Assembly (NCBI RefSeq): GCF_001766675.1
Contig: NZ_MJLT01000056.1
Span: 1 to 64,000 of the forward strand
Direction of reading: 5' to 3'
DNA from: Arthrobacter sp. SW1
Lineage (GTDB): Bacteria > Actinomycetota > Actinomycetes > Actinomycetales > Micrococcaceae
Length of the DNA: 64,000 bases
Shown here one piece after another: positions 1 to 8,442 of the stretch (its first letter is position 1; each line of letters begins with the position of its first letter). A program made the translations under genes and the position numbers. The notes under the pieces are model-generated. The model worked only from the letters and a program-made list of their open reading frames with translations, did no database searches and was not told the origin of the DNA.

Positions 1-91
1 TGTTGCGCTGCTGCTCGATTTCGTTGGAACCGGCCTGCAGCTTGCTGCCGAGGGTCTTGAGCTGCTGTACATCTGCGCCCCAAATAGCCAT
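1..91 (-). CDS. WXG100-family (ESX/type VII) protein, N-terminal part
   Basis: Only the first 30 residues lie in the window; the gene runs off the left edge. The reading begins MAIWGADVQQL and continues into a helical, glutamine-rich stretch (LGSKLQAGSNEIEQQRN). This start is typical of the short actinobacterial WXG100 proteins, which form helical hairpins and are exported by the type VII (ESX) system. A strong ribosome binding site (AAGGAG) sits seven bases before the ATG. The WxG turn itself would be beyond the window, so the family call rests on the N-terminus only. The rest of the cluster cannot be seen. Confidence 0.7.
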   Translation of the reverse strand, partial: MAIWGADVQQLKTLGSKLQAGSNEIEQQRN

Positions 92-337
92 GGTGTTTCT
101 CCTTGATCATTCACGGACCCGAACTGTTCGGCATCCCGGCGGTCTCCGGTTCGTTCCGGAAGATCCATTACCTAGAAACTATCCCGGCCCGGGAAAGAGT
201 GTCGATGGGGACGCCTCCCCATACAGGAGTCCCCATGCGGTGCAGCCGTCGGTGCCGGGGAGCCTTGAACAGCCCTCCGCGGCGGAGCATCCTTGAACCG
301 GACAGGGCGACCTTGAACGGCGCAGAGGAGAAAAACC

Positions 338-727
338 ATGAGCCACGAACCGCACACTGAAGGAACCGCAGGGGTCCTCGCGGCCCTTGCGTACATCGAC
401 AATGTCGGCTTCCACGGCATCGCCACCAACCTCACCGGGCCGGCCCCGAAAATCGACAGGAACTGGGCCGCCCTGATCGGCAACGCACGCATCGCCGTCG
501 CCGCCACACGATGGCCCGAACAGCTGAATCCGCAGGTCGAAGCGTTCCTCGCCGCGGCGGCGAAGCTGATTACTGCCCTTGAGCTGCGGGATACCGAGGC
601 CAGCAAGGGACCCGCCGGCGAACTCCACATCAGCTACCACGCCCTCAGTGACGCAGGCTGGCAGCACCTTGCCGGGTCCGCGGGCATGGAGCCAGGAAAC
701 GCCGAAGGGCACGGACACCACCATTAG
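338..727 (+). CDS. hypothetical protein, His-rich C-terminus, convergent with copA
   Basis: A 129-residue protein that I do not recognise as a named family. The ATG is preceded by GAGGAG at good distance. The sequence is soluble-looking and mostly helical, without signal peptide or membrane segment, and ends HGHHH, a possible metal-binding tail. It converges on the copper ATPase gene, and its last codons form one arm of the shared terminator hairpin. Three direct copies of CCTTGAAC lie upstream at 263, 291 and 311. They could include a -35 box or a regulatory repeat, but this is not established. A role in copper handling is only suggested by position and the histidine tail. Confidence 0.6.
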   Translation: MSHEPHTEGTAGVLAALAYIDNVGFHGIATNLTGPAPKIDRNWAALIGNARIAVAATRWPEQLNPQVEAFLAAAAKLITALELRDTEASKGPAGELHISYHALSDAGWQHLAGSAGMEPGNAEGHGHHH

Positions 728-742
728 GATGTCCGTGCCCTT
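705..742. terminator. bidirectional terminator hairpin between the 338-727 gene and copA
   Basis: A perfect 13-bp stem (AAGGGCACGGACA and its complement, 705-717 and 730-742) with a 12-base loop lies where two convergent genes meet. It overlaps the last codons of the rightward gene. Confidence 0.7.
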
Positions 743-748
743 CCGCTC

Positions 749-3124
749 CTACTTCCCGAAGCTGCGCAGCCTCAGCGAATTCGCCACCACCAGTACCGAG
801 CTGGCAGCCATCGCCGCGCCCGCGATCATCGGATTCAGCAGGCCCAGGGCCGCCACCGGAATGCCGATCGCGTTATAGAAGAACGCCCAGAACAGGTTCG
901 TCTTGATCGTGGACAGGGTCTTCCTCGACAGTTCAATCGCCTGCACCAGCTGCCCCAGCTCGCTGCCCATGACCGTCAGGTCCGAGGCCTCGATCGCCAC
1001 ATCCGTGCCCGAACCCATCGCGATGCCCAGGTCCGCCTGCGCCAGCGCCGCCGCGTCATTCACGCCGTCGCCGGCCATGGCTACAGTCGCCCCGCGGGCC
1101 TGCAACTGCCGGACCGCGTCCACCTTGCCTTCCGGCAGGACCCCGGCGAACACATCCTCCGGGGCGATCCCGACGGCGTCCGCCACCTGGGCGGCCACCG
1201 CGGCGTTGTCGCCGGTCAGCAGCATGGGCCGGATGCCCATCTCCTTGAGCCGCGCGATCGCCGCCGCGGAGCCCTCCTTGATCGTGTCCCGGAGGGTGAC
1301 GATCCCGGCCGTCGTGCCGTCCACGGCCACCCAGATCGCGGTGGCGCCGCCGGCTTCCGCCTCTGCCAGTGCCTTGCGCTGCGCCTCGTCCGGCCGGATG
1401 CCGTTCTCTTCCAGCCAGCCGGAACGGCCGACGACGACGGCGCGTTCGGCGCCGTCCAGCGTCACCGTTCCGCGGACTCCGCCGCCCGCCGCCGAACTGA
1501 ACGCCGTCACTGCCGGGAGGCCGCCGCCGTCGGGCAGTGCGTCCTTGGCGGCAGCGGCAATCGCGTGCGCGATCGGGTGCTCGGACGCGGCCTCCACCGC
1601 GCCCGCCAGGGTGAGGACGTCAGCCTCGCGGTGACCGTTCAGGGCGACAGCGCCGTCCACGGCGAGCTTGCCGCTGGTCACCGTGCCGGTCTTGTCCAGC
1701 AGGATGGTGTCCACGGTGCGGGTGTCTTCCAGGACCTGCGGGCCCTTGATGAGGATGCCCAGCTGCGCACCGCGGCCGGTACCCGTCAGCAGGCCCACCG
1801 GCGTGGCGAGCCCCAGGGCGCACGGGCACGCGATCACCAGGACCGCGACGGCGGCCGTGAAGGACGCGTTGAGGTCGCCGGTGACGAGGAACCACACCAG
1901 GAAGGTGAGCACCGCGATCACCAGCACCACCGGCACGAACACCGCGCTGATGCGGTCCGCGAGCCGGGCGATGGGCGCCTTGCCCGTCTGTGCCTGGCTG
2001 ACCAGCCGCCCCATCTGGGCCAGCGTGGTCTCCGAACCCACTCGGGTGGCGCGCACCAGCAGCCGGCCCGAGGTGTTGATGGTGGCACCCGTGACCTGGC
2101 TGTCCGGGCCGACCTCCACCGGGACGGATTCGCCGGTCAGCAGTGAAGCGTCGACGGCGGACGCGCCCTCGGTGACAACGCCGTCCGTGGCGATCTTTTC
2201 GCCCGGGCGGACCACGAAAATGTCGCCCACACGGAGCTGCTCGGCCGGGATCTTGTGCTCAACACCGTCCCGCAGGATGGTGGCGTCCTTCGCGCCAAGG
2301 CTCAGCAGGGCCTTGAGGGCATCGCCGGCCTTGGCCTTCGCATTCGCCTCCAAGTAGCGGCCGAGCAGCAGGAACGTGGTGACCACCGCGGCCACCTCGA
2401 AGTACAGGCCACCGCCCATGCCTTCCATGGATTCCATGCCCGGGTGCTCCGTCATCAGCGGATTGCTGAACAGCTGCCACGCCGAGTACAGGTAGGCCGC
2501 CAGCACGCCGATCGACACCAGCGTGTCCATGGTGGAGGCGAAGTGCCTCGCGTTGATCGCGGCGGCCCTGTGGAACGGCCAGGCCGCCCAGCTCACCACC
2601 GGCAACGCCAGAACCGCCGCCACCCAGCCCCAGTGCGCGAACTGGAGCGCCGGGATCATCGAAATCGTGAACACAGGGACCGTGAGGACCGCGGCGACGA
2701 TCAGGCGCGGGCGGAGCTGTTTCGCTGCGGGGCCGTGACGCATGTGGTCTGCGTGCTCACCGTGCTCGACGGCGGTGTGGTCGCCTGTCGCGACGGCACC
2801 GCCGCTGTGGTCATATTCCGTTGCGCCGTGGTCGCCGTGATGCTCGTGGTGTCCGCCGCCGTCGTGCTCGTTTTGCGTGGTTTGGTCCTTGAGCCGGGCC
2901 TTGTAGCCCGTGGCGTTGACTGTGTCTACGATCTGCTGGTCCGTGATGCCTGCCGGGACCGTGACGCTGGCGGATTCGAGGGGCAGGTTCACGGAGGCTT
3001 CGACGCCGTCCAGCTTGCCGAGTTTACGTTCAACCCGGGCTACGCATGACGCGCAGGTCATGCCCTCGATATCCAGTTCGATGACGCGGGTACCTTGCTT
3101 TTCAAATAAGTCCTGGTTCCCCAC
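749..3124 (-). CDS. copA: Copper-exporting P1B-type ATPase
   Basis: A 791-residue heavy-metal P-type ATPase expected to pump Cu(I) out across the cytoplasmic membrane. One N-terminal HMA domain carries GMTCASC (residues 21-27). It is followed by an unusual histidine-rich linker (about 87-130), then membrane helices, the TGES actuator loop (320-323), the CPC ion-binding motif in a helix (423-425), the DKTG phosphorylation site (Asp467) and a GDGVNDA hinge. The start is GTG with a GGGGGA ribosome binding site eight bases after copZ stops, so the two are translated from one message. CPC and the CsoR/CopZ neighbours favour copper over zinc or cadmium. The His-rich linker is a feature more often seen in CopB-type or multi-metal pumps. 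Confidence 0.95.
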   Translation of the reverse strand: MGNQDLFEKQGTRVIELDIEGMTCASCVARVERKLGKLDGVEASVNLPLESASVTVPAGITDQQIVDTVNATGYKARLKDQTTQNEHDGGGHHEHHGDHGATEYDHSGGAVATGDHTAVEHGEHADHMRHGPAAKQLRPRLIVAAVLTVPVFTISMIPALQFAHWGWVAAVLALPVVSWAAWPFHRAAAINARHFASTMDTLVSIGVLAAYLYSAWQLFSNPLMTEHPGMESMEGMGGGLYFEVAAVVTTFLLLGRYLEANAKAKAGDALKALLSLGAKDATILRDGVEHKIPAEQLRVGDIFVVRPGEKIATDGVVTEGASAVDASLLTGESVPVEVGPDSQVTGATINTSGRLLVRATRVGSETTLAQMGRLVSQAQTGKAPIARLADRISAVFVPVVLVIAVLTFLVWFLVTGDLNASFTAAVAVLVIACPCALGLATPVGLLTGTGRGAQLGILIKGPQVLEDTRTVDTILLDKTGTVTSGKLAVDGAVALNGHREADVLTLAGAVEAASEHPIAHAIAAAAKDALPDGGGLPAVTAFSSAAGGGVRGTVTLDGAERAVVVGRSGWLEENGIRPDEAQRKALAEAEAGGATAIWVAVDGTTAGIVTLRDTIKEGSAAAIARLKEMGIRPMLLTGDNAAVAAQVADAVGIAPEDVFAGVLPEGKVDAVRQLQARGATVAMAGDGVNDAAALAQADLGIAMGSGTDVAIEASDLTVMGSELGQLVQAIELSRKTLSTIKTNLFWAFFYNAIGIPVAALGLLNPMIAGAAMAASSVLVVANSLRLRSFGK

Positions 3125-3132
3125 AGTTCCCC

Positions 3133-3375
3133 CTACGCGTCGTTGGCCACGACCAGGTAGCCGGCTTCGGCCACGGCTTCGCCGATCTCCGCGGGGGAGA
3201 GCTCCTGGGTGGACGTAATGGTCACGGTTGAGATGCCGCCGGCGTTCAGGTCCACCGAAACGGACTTCACGCCGTCGAGCGCTTCAAGTTCTTCACTCAC
3301 AGAAGAGACACAGTGGCCGCAGGTCATGCCGGAAACGCTGACGTTGGTTTGGATGGTGGCGGTGTTCTGTGCCAT
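3133..3375 (-). CDS. copZ: CopZ-like copper chaperone (HMA domain)
   Basis: An 80-residue single HMA-domain protein with the Cu(I)-binding motif MTCGHC (Cys19, Cys22). It would carry copper in the cytoplasm to the pump encoded just downstream. The chosen ATG has AAGGAG eight bases upstream; an upstream extension of the frame has no ribosome binding site and overlaps csoR. The order is csoR-copZ-copA on one strand, with 49 bp between csoR and copZ and 8 bp between copZ and copA. Regulation is expected from the CsoR operators upstream of csoR. Confidence 0.93.
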   Translation of the reverse strand: MAQNTATIQTNVSVSGMTCGHCVSSVSEELEALDGVKSVSVDLNAGGISTVTITSTQELSPAEIGEAVAEAGYLVVANDA

Positions 3376-3424
3376 GACGTGCTCCTTGGTGGTGAGTTGA
3401 ATGGTGTGGTGAGAGTTGGCGGTG

Positions 3425-3796
3425 TTACCGCAGCAGGCGCCCGATGGCATCCGTGGCCTCCTTGACCTTGGCGTTGATGGCTTCCGCACGGGCTTCGGGA
3501 TCCGGTTCCGAAGCGGCGCCCACCACGCAATGCGTGATGTGCTCCTCCAGCAGGCCAAGGCTGACGGCGTGCAACGCCTTATTCACAGCCGCAACCTGCG
3601 TGAGGATGTCGATGCAGTATTTGTCCTCGTCAACCATGCGGGCAATGCCGCGGACCTGTCCTTCGATCCGCTTCAGCCTGCGCAGGTAAGCATCCTTGTT
3701 CGAGGCGTAGCCGTGCTGGGCGTGCGGCTGATCTTCGGACGGATCCGAAGCAGGGGCAACGCCGGCCGGGGTGGTGGTGGGATCTACCGTGCTCAT
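3425..3796 (-). CDS. csoR: CsoR-family copper-sensing repressor
   Basis: A 123-residue all-helical repressor of the CsoR/RcnR family (DUF156). The Cu(I) ligand set Cys-His-Cys is present: Cys61 in KYC, and His86 and Cys90 in EEHITHC. The basic RRLKRIEGQVRGI stretch that contacts DNA is present at about 39-51. The ATG at 3796 was chosen because the longer frame reads through the operator; no ribosome binding site precedes it. A TATACA -10-like box sits immediately upstream, so the message may be leaderless. The gene heads copZ-copA and faces a rhodanese gene across two operator boxes, which implies autoregulation. Confidence 0.93.
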   Translation of the reverse strand: MSTVDPTTTPAGVAPASDPSEDQPHAQHGYASNKDAYLRRLKRIEGQVRGIARMVDEDKYCIDILTQVAAVNKALHAVSLGLLEEHITHCVVGAASEPDPEARAEAINAKVKEATDAIGRLLR

Positions 3797-3805
3797 GCGA
3801 ACAAT

Positions 3806-3850
3806 GTATACCCCCTGGGGGTAATACACAAGTACCCCCAGGGGGTATAA
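3806..3850. promoter_or_regulatory. tandem CsoR-type operators and divergent promoter
   Basis: Two near-identical GC-rich palindromes with TA-rich flanks, centred on ACCCCCTGGGGGT (3806-3827) and ACCCCCAGGGGGT (3830-3850), fill the gap between csoR and the rhodanese gene. This is the classical CsoR operator architecture. On the minus strand a TTGTGT/TATACA pair brackets the first box. Two boxes in a divergent region suggest that the rhodanese is copper-controlled as well. Confidence 0.85.
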
Positions 3851-3899
3851 ACCCGGCTAGGATGGCGCTCGGCCGAACAAGCCCACGGAAAGGACCATC

Positions 3900-4352
3900 A
3901 TGCAGGAAGCGGCACACGGCAGCGAGACGCCGGAAAACTTCGCGAACGACGGCAGCGCCGCGGCCTACTTCAAGGCCAAACTCCGCTTCGAGATCGACGT
4001 CATGGCGGTGGCCGAAGCCCCGGCCGGCAGCCTGGTGGTGGTGGACACCCGGCGCCGGGCATCCTGGGACCACGGGCACATTCCGGGCGCGGTGCATCTG
4101 CCCACCGCGCAGATCCCGGAGCGGGCACCCGGGCTGATTCCGGCGGGCAGCCACGTGGTGGTCTACGGCTGGGGCCCGGGCTGCAACGGCGGAACCTTCG
4201 CCGCGCTCGCCTTCGCGGAGCTTGGCTACCGGGTGCAGGAGATGATCGGCGGGATTGAGTACTGGGCGCGGAACGGACTGCCCGTCGAAACCGCCGACGG
4301 CGTCACCGTCCGCGAGTTCGACAGCCTCGTCACTGCGCACCAGCCCCAGTAG
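3900..4352 (+). CDS. rhodanese-domain protein, probably copper-regulated
   Basis: A 150-residue single-domain rhodanese (sulfurtransferase fold). The active-site loop is GCNGGT with catalytic Cys95; DTR (49-51) and DHGHIPGAVHL (57-67) are standard rhodanese signatures. No signal peptide is visible, so it is cytoplasmic. The ATG follows AAAGGAC at acceptable spacing. It is transcribed away from csoR from the same operator region, so copper induction is likely; thiol/persulfide chemistry would fit copper or sulfur stress. The exact sulfur donor cannot be read from the sequence. Confidence 0.85.
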   Translation: MQEAAHGSETPENFANDGSAAAYFKAKLRFEIDVMAVAEAPAGSLVVVDTRRRASWDHGHIPGAVHLPTAQIPERAPGLIPAGSHVVVYGWGPGCNGGTFAALAFAELGYRVQEMIGGIEYWARNGLPVETADGVTVREFDSLVTAHQPQ

Positions 4353-4381
4353 AGGGCAGCGCCCGCACGCAACGCACCCAA

Positions 4382-4408
4382 GCGGTCCGCACCAAAGGCG
4401 CGGACCGC
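4382..4408. terminator. hairpin between convergent rhodanese and GH32 genes
   Basis: A 9-bp perfect stem (GCGGTCCGC / GCGGACCGC) with a 9-base loop lies between the stop codons of the rhodanese gene and the leftward fructanase gene. An 11-base direct repeat (CTCAGCTGCCC) follows near 4417-4443, at the 3' end of the fructanase. Confidence 0.55.
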
Positions 4409-4434
4409 CGTCGGGCCTCAGCTGCCCGGAAGCC

Positions 4435-7026
4435 TCAGCTGCCCCACATGGCCGGGTACAGCGGCGTCACCGTCAGGCTCTCGAGCCGGGCCGTTCCTCC
4501 TTCCGAGAAGAGCGCGATGCTGTTGGCGCCGGCCGCGGGGAACACCTGGTCCGTGATGGTGGCCAGGCCGTCCTGGGCGAAGAGCTCCACGGAGGCCCGG
4601 TCCACGTACAGCCGTAACCGGAGGCGGCCGTCGACCAGTTCCACGCGGGCGTCTTCCACGGAACTGAAGGCCGGGTGGAAGGTTTCGTTGCCGGAGTTGC
4701 TCCTGTCGATGGAAAGCCGCTGCGTGGCCGTGGCGTAGCCGATCCGGGTTGATTCGCTGGCGTTTCCGAGCACCTTCAAACCAAAGGAGGACGCCGTTCC
4801 AGGGGAGAACTCGGCGTCGATCTGCAACGTGTCCCCGGTGACGGGAAGGGTGGTGGTTCCCGCTTGGATGTCCTGGGCGGGAGCCGTGTACGCGGCCGCA
4901 GTGTTCTTCAGCGCGTCCGCCTGGGACACCACCTGCTGCCTCAGCCGCGGGCCGGCCGGCGTCTGGGTGAGGACCACTTCGCGCGGCAACGCCATGGTTC
5001 CGCGCCAGGTGGTGGTGGGCGTGTCCTGGCCGTAGTCCCAGTTGTTCATCCAGCCCAGCATGATGCGTTTCCCGCCCGGGGCATTGTTGAAGGACACCGT
5101 TGCGTAGTAGTCGCGGCCCCAGTCCAGCCAGTCGTGCGGCTCCAGGCGGGAGGTATCGGACAGCACGAACTCGTCCGCCAGGATGTGCCCCCAGCCGCCG
5201 CGGTTGTTGTCCACGATCCTGATGCTTGCCTGGCTGCCCTTGTAGGCGCTGACGTCCCAGGCGGTCCAGGCGAGGTGTTCGGTGTTGGCACCCGTGGCCG
5301 TCCGGACGGTCTGGCCGTTGACCACCAGGTTTACGGTGGTTTCGCTGCTGCGGACTTTCGCCGGCTCGGAACCGAGGACCATGTTGTCCAGGGTCAGGTG
5401 TCCCCACGGGCCCGTCGCGTTGTCCACGATCCGGATCCGGGCGATTTGCCCGTACCAAGGGGAAACGTCCCAGTTCTGCCAGTTCAGGTCTCCGGAAGTC
5501 CGGCCTGTGGCCGTGCGGACGGGCACACCGCCCACCAGCAGTTCCACCTGGAGCTGCCCGTCGTACCGCTCGCCGCCGCCCAGGAGGAAGCCGATGTTCG
5601 TGTTGGTCAGGTAGAACTCGGGGGAGGTGATGGTGCCGGTGTTGTTGTCCTGGTACGGGCCGCCTTCGAAGGTGTTGATCCGCTTCCCGATGGCGAATTC
5701 ACCGCCCGACGCCGACGGGTTCCGTGCCGCCTGGAAGTCGCCGCTGAGCTGCCAGCCGGCGTCGCTGAGCGTTCCGGGGTAGTCGAAGCCGTCGAAGAGG
5801 AGGTACCCGGGAGGCGGCTGGTTGCCCGATTGCTGTCCGGGCCCCTGCGGATGCCTGCCGCCGCCCACCAGGAAGTTGAGGTAGTCCTTGTCCACGGTGA
5901 AGGGCGCCGACTCCATGGTGCCCACCGGGTTGTCGCCGCCGTGGAAGCTGTTCACCAACCCGGCCCCGACGGCGCCCATCACCTGCTGTTGCCCCGGCAG
6001 GCTCCCGGCGGCCGGAGCGTTTCCCCACGGGCCGGCGCTGTTGGACGGATCGTTCCGGACGTTCCATCCGCTGTAGTTTCCGCCGTTGAAGCCCGCGAGG
6101 ACGTTCCCGGCCGGAAGCTGGTCAGCCGGATCGATGTTGTCGGCGGTAAACGTCGTCCCGTTGAAATCGCCCACGAAGTACTGGCCGCCGCTGCCGCCGC
6201 CCACCGCGCCCGGATTGATGTTCACGGCCAGGACCCACTTGATGTTGTTGGGATTGCCGTCCACGGCCAGGGGGAACAGGTCCGGGCATTCCCATTGCCC
6301 GCCGAAGGCATTCGCCGGCCCGAAGTCATCCAGGTAGATCCAGTCCTTCAGGTTGCTGCTCTTGTAGAAGAGGACGCGGTGCTCATCGGCCTCGACGGCG
6401 GCCATCACCCAGTAATCCGGCCCGGAAGGGTTGTCGTACCAGAAGACCTTGGGGTCCCGGAAGCCGGAGGTGTTCCTGTTGAGGACAGGATTGTTGGCGT
6501 ACTTGGTCCAGCTCTGGCCATCGTCCAGGCTGTAAGCCAGCGATTGCGCCTGCTTGCCGGCGAGCGTGGGGTGCGCTCCTGTGTAGTTGCTCGTGTACAC
6601 GGCGACCAGTGGCGGGCTCTGCAGGGTCCCGAATCCGCTGCTGTTCTGGGTGTCCACCACCACGGAGCCGGAGAAAATCTCCTCGATCACCTGGCCGGAA
6701 CCGTTGAAGCCGCGGGAAATGGCGAGCGGCTGTTCCTGCCAGTGGATGAGGTCCGTGGAGGAAGCATGGCCCCAGCTCATGTCTCCCCAGCGGGTGCCGT
6801 TCGGGTTGTACTGGTAATACATGTGGTACTTGCCGTTGTGGTAGACCAGCCCGTTGGGGTCGTTCATCCAGTTCTTTTCCGGCGTGTAGTGCAGGTAAGG
6901 GCGGTATTGCTGCGTCGCCGGGGCGGGATCGGTGGCGAGGGCAGCGTTCGGGATGATGGCAAAGGAAGCGGCGGTGAGTGCCGCCACCGTCCCGAGCGAA
7001 AGCAATGCTTTGGTGCGTCTTGTCAT
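4435..7026 (-). CDS. secreted GH32 fructanase (levanase / exo-inulinase type) with large inserted modules
   Basis: An 863-residue exported beta-fructofuranosidase. A Sec-type signal peptide (MTRRTKALLSLGTVAALTAA..., cleavage near ALA-TDP) precedes the five-bladed GH32 propeller. All three catalytic signatures are present: WMNDPNG (nucleophile Asp56), FRDP (Asp191) and WECPD (acid/base Glu246). The propeller is interrupted at about 300-630 by beta-sandwich-like modules and then resumes at DWLDWGRDYY, followed by the C-terminal beta-sandwich. The insert holds two copies of a GGGxxP...VRTATG...WDVS...IRIVDN...WGH module, one apparently placed inside the other. It would cut levan or inulin outside the cell. 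It follows the GH91 gene on the same strand, separated by a terminator-like hairpin. Confidence 0.88.
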   Translation of the reverse strand: MTRRTKALLSLGTVAALTAASFAIIPNAALATDPAPATQQYRPYLHYTPEKNWMNDPNGLVYHNGKYHMYYQYNPNGTRWGDMSWGHASSTDLIHWQEQPLAISRGFNGSGQVIEEIFSGSVVVDTQNSSGFGTLQSPPLVAVYTSNYTGAHPTLAGKQAQSLAYSLDDGQSWTKYANNPVLNRNTSGFRDPKVFWYDNPSGPDYWVMAAVEADEHRVLFYKSSNLKDWIYLDDFGPANAFGGQWECPDLFPLAVDGNPNNIKWVLAVNINPGAVGGGSGGQYFVGDFNGTTFTADNIDPADQLPAGNVLAGFNGGNYSGWNVRNDPSNSAGPWGNAPAAGSLPGQQQVMGAVGAGLVNSFHGGDNPVGTMESAPFTVDKDYLNFLVGGGRHPQGPGQQSGNQPPPGYLLFDGFDYPGTLSDAGWQLSGDFQAARNPSASGGEFAIGKRINTFEGGPYQDNNTGTITSPEFYLTNTNIGFLLGGGERYDGQLQVELLVGGVPVRTATGRTSGDLNWQNWDVSPWYGQIARIRIVDNATGPWGHLTLDNMVLGSEPAKVRSSETTVNLVVNGQTVRTATGANTEHLAWTAWDVSAYKGSQASIRIVDNNRGGWGHILADEFVLSDTSRLEPHDWLDWGRDYYATVSFNNAPGGKRIMLGWMNNWDYGQDTPTTTWRGTMALPREVVLTQTPAGPRLRQQVVSQADALKNTAAAYTAPAQDIQAGTTTLPVTGDTLQIDAEFSPGTASSFGLKVLGNASESTRIGYATATQRLSIDRSNSGNETFHPAFSSVEDARVELVDGRLRLRLYVDRASVELFAQDGLATITDQVFPAAGANSIALFSEGGTARLESLTVTPLYPAMWGS

Positions 7027-7070
7027 CGTTGACAGACCTTTCAGGAGTGCTTGCCTTGCGAAGTGCAGTG

Positions 7071-7118
7071 AACGACGACGGCGGACATCACCTTAAGGCG
7101 GCGTCCGCCGTCGTCGTT
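7071..7118 (-). terminator. terminator-like hairpin after the GH91 gene
   Basis: A perfect 16-bp stem (AACGACGACGGCGGAC and complement) with a 16-base loop lies between the GH91 stop and the fructanase start. It either ends the GH91 message or lowers expression of the fructanase by partial read-through; no separate strong promoter for the fructanase is obvious in the 44 bp beyond it. Confidence 0.65.
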
Positions 7119-7160
7119 GGTGTTGGGCCAGCCGGCCCGGCAGATCCTGCGGCGCGGCCC

Positions 7161-8366
7161 CTAAGGCGTCGCGCGGAAGGAGTAGCTGCTCTGGTACGGC
7201 TCGAACTGGGCCTGGGTAGCGCTGTCCAGGACCTTGGTTCCGGTGGTTGCCGAATCGAGCACCACGGCCTTGACGGCGACGGCCGACACCGTGTTGTTGG
7301 CCGCGATGTAGTTGTTGTTCCCGGAGGCCACCAGGATGATCGTGGGCGTGGCGCCGGAGGGCCGCACCGAGGCGGCGGGGACGTCGTAGCTGAAGTGGTT
7401 GCCCGTCACCGTGTTGCTGCCGCCCTCGATATGCACCAGCCCGAAGAGGTCGTCCAGGCCGTTGTTGTACGGCTTGAGCGGATCGAAGGGCTCCATCTGG
7501 CGGAGGAAGTGGTTGGCGCCCACCAGGTTCTCGGTGCAGGCGCCCTCGAAATGCACCATGCCGGGGTAGAACGCGTGGAAGCGGTTGGCCGTGATGGATG
7601 AGCGGGTGCAGCCCTTGAAATGGACGCTGCTCTTGCCGCGGGGGAAGACGTTGTTCCCCGAGACCAGGAGCCCCCAGTGGTTCTCGGCGAAGATCGAGAA
7701 GCCCACGTATCCGGCGCCGATCAGGTTGTCCGTCACTTTGCTGGCCTGGCCGGAGCCGATCAGTTTCACGCAGGTGCCGTTCTCCGCCAGGAAGTTTCCG
7801 CTGACGCTGAGGGCGTCGGCGTCCCTGACTACCACGCCGTGCTCCAGGTACACCATGCCCATGCCCTCCACGCGGCAGGCGTCGTTGGCGGAGTCGAAGA
7901 GGATGCCGGTCTTGCCGTTCACGTAGGAGTTCTGGTTGCTGCCGAAGGAGACGCCGTCCAGGCAGAAGTTCTCGAACACCACGCCGCTCAGCCGCGGATC
8001 GCCGGTGCGGAAGACCCGGAATGCTTCGCCGTTGCCGTCGGTGTTTTCCACCCGGACGCGGCTGCCGCCGGGGTTGATCTCATGCCAGCCTGAGGTGTTG
8101 CCCGCGTTGTAGCGGATGCTCAACGAGGTGAAGCCGTGGCCCGAGCCGCGGATCGTCAGGTAGCTGACGTCCACGTTCACGCGGGTCTTGAGGGAGTAGT
8201 CTCCCGGCGGAATGTAGATCACGGCGCCGGGCTTGGACGCCTGGTTGCTCTGCTGGGCCTTGATGTCGGCAATGATGCTGTTGATGATCAGCCCGATGTC
8301 GTTGTACGGCGTGGCCGAGGGGTTTCCCGGGACGGACCAGGTGGTGACGTCGTAGACAGTGGTCAA
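7161..8366 (-). CDS. GH91 (inulin fructotransferase family) beta-helix protein with replaced catalytic pair
   Basis: A 401-residue right-handed parallel beta-helix protein of the inulin fructotransferase / DFA-III hydrolase family. It has the family landmarks YDVTTW, PGAVIYIPPGDY, RLSGVVFENFCLDGV, NSYVNGKTG and NNVFPRG. Family enzymes use an Asp and a Glu eleven residues apart (DNxIAECGxCxEL). Here the same places are Gly190 and Lys201 (GNFLAENGTCVKL), so canonical catalysis is doubtful. The TTG start has GAGGAG eight bases before it and leaves the protein without a signal peptide. A separate Tat signal-peptide ORF lies upstream in the same frame, interrupted by TAG and TGA. It could be a decayed secreted enzyme, a binding protein, or an enzyme with a different mechanism. 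Confidence 0.82.
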   Translation of the reverse strand: MTTVYDVTTWSVPGNPSATPYNDIGLIINSIIADIKAQQSNQASKPGAVIYIPPGDYSLKTRVNVDVSYLTIRGSGHGFTSLSIRYNAGNTSGWHEINPGGSRVRVENTDGNGEAFRVFRTGDPRLSGVVFENFCLDGVSFGSNQNSYVNGKTGILFDSANDACRVEGMGMVYLEHGVVVRDADALSVSGNFLAENGTCVKLIGSGQASKVTDNLIGAGYVGFSIFAENHWGLLVSGNNVFPRGKSSVHFKGCTRSSITANRFHAFYPGMVHFEGACTENLVGANHFLRQMEPFDPLKPYNNGLDDLFGLVHIEGGSNTVTGNHFSYDVPAASVRPSGATPTIILVASGNNNYIAANNTVSAVAVKAVVLDSATTGTKVLDSATQAQFEPYQSSYSFRATP

Positions 8367-8442
8367 AGCGTGTTCTCCTCACATCGTTGGGGGTGAAAGC
8401 TGTGGCTTGGGGTCGCGGTAGGCCGCGGGGTCGCCGGAAGCG

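Noticed and set aside
749..3124. Calling the P-type ATPase a zinc/cadmium or silver pump
   Set aside because: CPC motif, single GMTCASC domain and csoR/copZ neighbours fit copper best, although the His-rich linker leaves other metals possible.
4864..7032. 722-codon rightward frame opposite the secreted fructanase
   Set aside because: Its product is low-information Val/Arg/Gly-rich and it lies fully on the antisense of a gene with clear GH32 motifs.
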